From: an uncultured Eubacteriales bacterium
GTDB taxonomy: Bacteria; Bacillota_A; Clostridia; Christensenellales; Aristaeellaceae
Assembly (NCBI GenBank): GCA_900313545.1
Contig: OMRS01000360.1
Coordinates: forward strand, 1 to 7,920
DNA: 7,920 nucleotides
Direction: 5' to 3'
Both the position numbers and the translations under genes were made by a program. Shown one piece after another: positions 7,546-7,920 of the stretch. The notes below the pieces were generated by a model that was given only the letters and a program-made list of their open reading frames with translations, was not told the DNA's origin and searched no databases. Position 1 is the first letter of the stretch, and the number at the start of each line of letters is the position of its first letter.

Positions 7546-7610
7546 GAGTGGATGATAATCGCCGATACAGCCTTGGCTATTCTGTGTATTTATAAGAATG
7601 TATCATCCTC
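7546..7610. repeat. Inverted repeat near the left boundary of the insertion sequence
   Basis: GGATGATA (7550-7557) is the exact reverse complement of TATCATCC (7601-7608), 43 bases apart. With one bulged base the match extends to GAG(T)GGATGATA against TATCATCCTC. A nested hairpin AGCC-TT-GGCT lies between them at 7569-7578, and ATACA (7565-7568 region) faces TGTAT nearby. It sits where GC-rich chromosomal DNA gives way to AT-rich DNA, so it may be a folded IS leader, a subterminal transposase site, or the structured target of insertion. Confidence 0.35.
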
Positions 7611-7655
7611 TATACTGGAATTGCTAAAAATTCTCAATATTTTTCACGAATACCC

Positions 7656-7684
7656 TTAATATAGTATTGGAAATGCACTATAAT
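7656..7684 (+). promoter_or_regulatory. Probable transposase promoter
   Basis: A perfect -10 TATAAT (7679-7684) has a weak -35 TTAATA (7656-7661) 17 bases upstream. Start of transcription near 7691 gives a leader of about 25 bases. A second pair, TTGGAA (7667-7672) and TATAAA (7690-7695) with 17-base spacing, would start transcription inside the ribosome binding site and is less likely. Confidence 0.45.
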
Positions 7685-7700
7685 ATCAATATAAATGTTG

Positions 7701-7707
7701 AAGGAGG
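7701..7707 (+). promoter_or_regulatory. Ribosome binding site of the transposase gene, supporting a GTG start
   Basis: AAGGAGG is a near-perfect Shine-Dalgarno, 9 bases before GTG at 7717. No in-frame ATG lies nearby, so the site decides the non-ATG start. Confidence 0.75.
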
Positions 7708-7716
7708 GAAGAGACT

Positions 7717-7920
7717 GTGTCCTCGATTGTGAAATATAAGGATCCCAAAAGGGGAATTACGGTGGTATATGAGTCAACCTCTCACTACGATCCTGTAACG
7801 AAGAAATCCAGACCAACCAAGAAATACATCGGTACCTATAATGAAGAGACTGGTGAGATTATTCCCTCGTCCGGAAAGCGGGGACGCGTCAAAGGCTCAA
7901 AAAACAAGAAAAAGGAAGTA
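7717..7920 (+). CDS. N-terminal part of a probable IS transposase (IS4/IS1634-like), truncated by the window edge
   Basis: From GTG at 7717 the frame is open for 68 codons to the last base. The pattern is a short beta-hairpin-like start with VVYESTSHYDPVTKK (16-30), then KKYIGTYNEETGEIIP (35-50) and a basic tail KRGRVKGSKNKKK (54-66). From family memory, a start of the form 'Y-ES-S-[YW]-D-K--K--R--R--[YF]IG--D--TGEI' is typical of large DDE transposases of the IS4/IS1634 type in Firmicutes, where it precedes the catalytic domain. No DDE catalytic residue is inside the window, so family and activity are unproven. The surrounding DNA is far more AT-rich than its neighbours, which fits a mobile element acquired from elsewhere. 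It is transcribed away from addB. It could instead be another DNA-binding protein with the same N-terminal module. Confidence 0.68.
   Translation, partial: MSSIVKYKDPKRGITVVYESTSHYDPVTKKSRPTKKYIGTYNEETGEIIPSSGKRGRVKGSKNKKKEV

Larger units (their letters stand above)
7130..7716. other. Intergenic region between addB and the transposase gene
   Basis: This 587-base stretch separates divergently transcribed genes. Its left part stays GC-rich (58% over 7201-7260), then the base composition falls to 24% GC over 7621-7700. Open frames exist on both strands (plus 7185-7547, and minus 7325-7122 with a TTG start), but none has a good ribosome binding site or a product I recognise, and their sequences look like chance translation. 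It contains a possible addB promoter, an inverted repeat at 7550-7608 and the transposase promoter region. The left end of the insertion sequence should fall somewhere in roughly 7540-7650, but cannot be fixed without the right end. Confidence 0.6.

Noticed and set aside
7185..7547. A 120-residue plus-strand frame between addB and the transposase
   Set aside because: No convincing ribosome site, no recognisable motif, and it crosses the palindrome and the change in base composition.
1..7920. Search by eye for CRISPR repeats, tRNA genes, toxin-antitoxin pairs and defence genes
   Set aside because: No spaced direct repeats, no cloverleaf with a CCA end, and no other coding region not already explained were found.

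Overview
The window is GC-rich for most of its length (58% in the two 60-base stretches I counted, 1021-1080 and 7201-7260). It uses strong Shine-Dalgarno sites of the AAGGAG type and carries an AddAB-type rather than RecBCD-type repair operon next to a TudS/DUF523 gene. This suggests a GC-rich Gram-positive bacterium of the Firmicutes kind (Clostridia or relatives). That assignment is inference; nothing in the window names a species.

Layout from right to left along the minus strand: (i) 7129-4445, an AddB-like exonuclease subunit with an iron-sulphur-linked C-terminal nuclease; (ii) 4432-872, an AddA-like UvrD-family helicase and nuclease, translationally coupled to addB; (iii) 871-615, a 257-base gap with hairpins but no convincing gene; (iv) 614 to beyond base 1, a TudS/DUF523 protein whose C-terminus continues into a GNAT acetyltransferase domain and is cut by the window edge. 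On the plus strand at the far right, 7717-7920 is the N-terminal part of a probable transposase that runs off the window. It is preceded by AT-rich DNA (24% GC over 7621-7700) with a promoter-like -10 and a strong ribosome binding site.

The two large proteins should form one complex that processes double-strand DNA ends for RecA-dependent recombination. AddA supplies the ATP-driven motor and one nuclease. AddB supplies the second nuclease and a structural, RecC/AddB-like helicase fold that has no visible Walker A motif. The TudS-GNAT gene has no evident link to DNA repair beyond sharing the strand; on family knowledge it would act on thiolated bases or nucleosides and on an unknown acetyl acceptor.

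The most notable items are the TudS-GNAT domain fusion, the divergent single-motor AddAB pair with a shifted cysteine spacing, and the insertion-sequence junction somewhere in the 587-base intergenic stretch 7130-7716. I did not find a CRISPR array, tRNA, rRNA, or a clear new defence system here.
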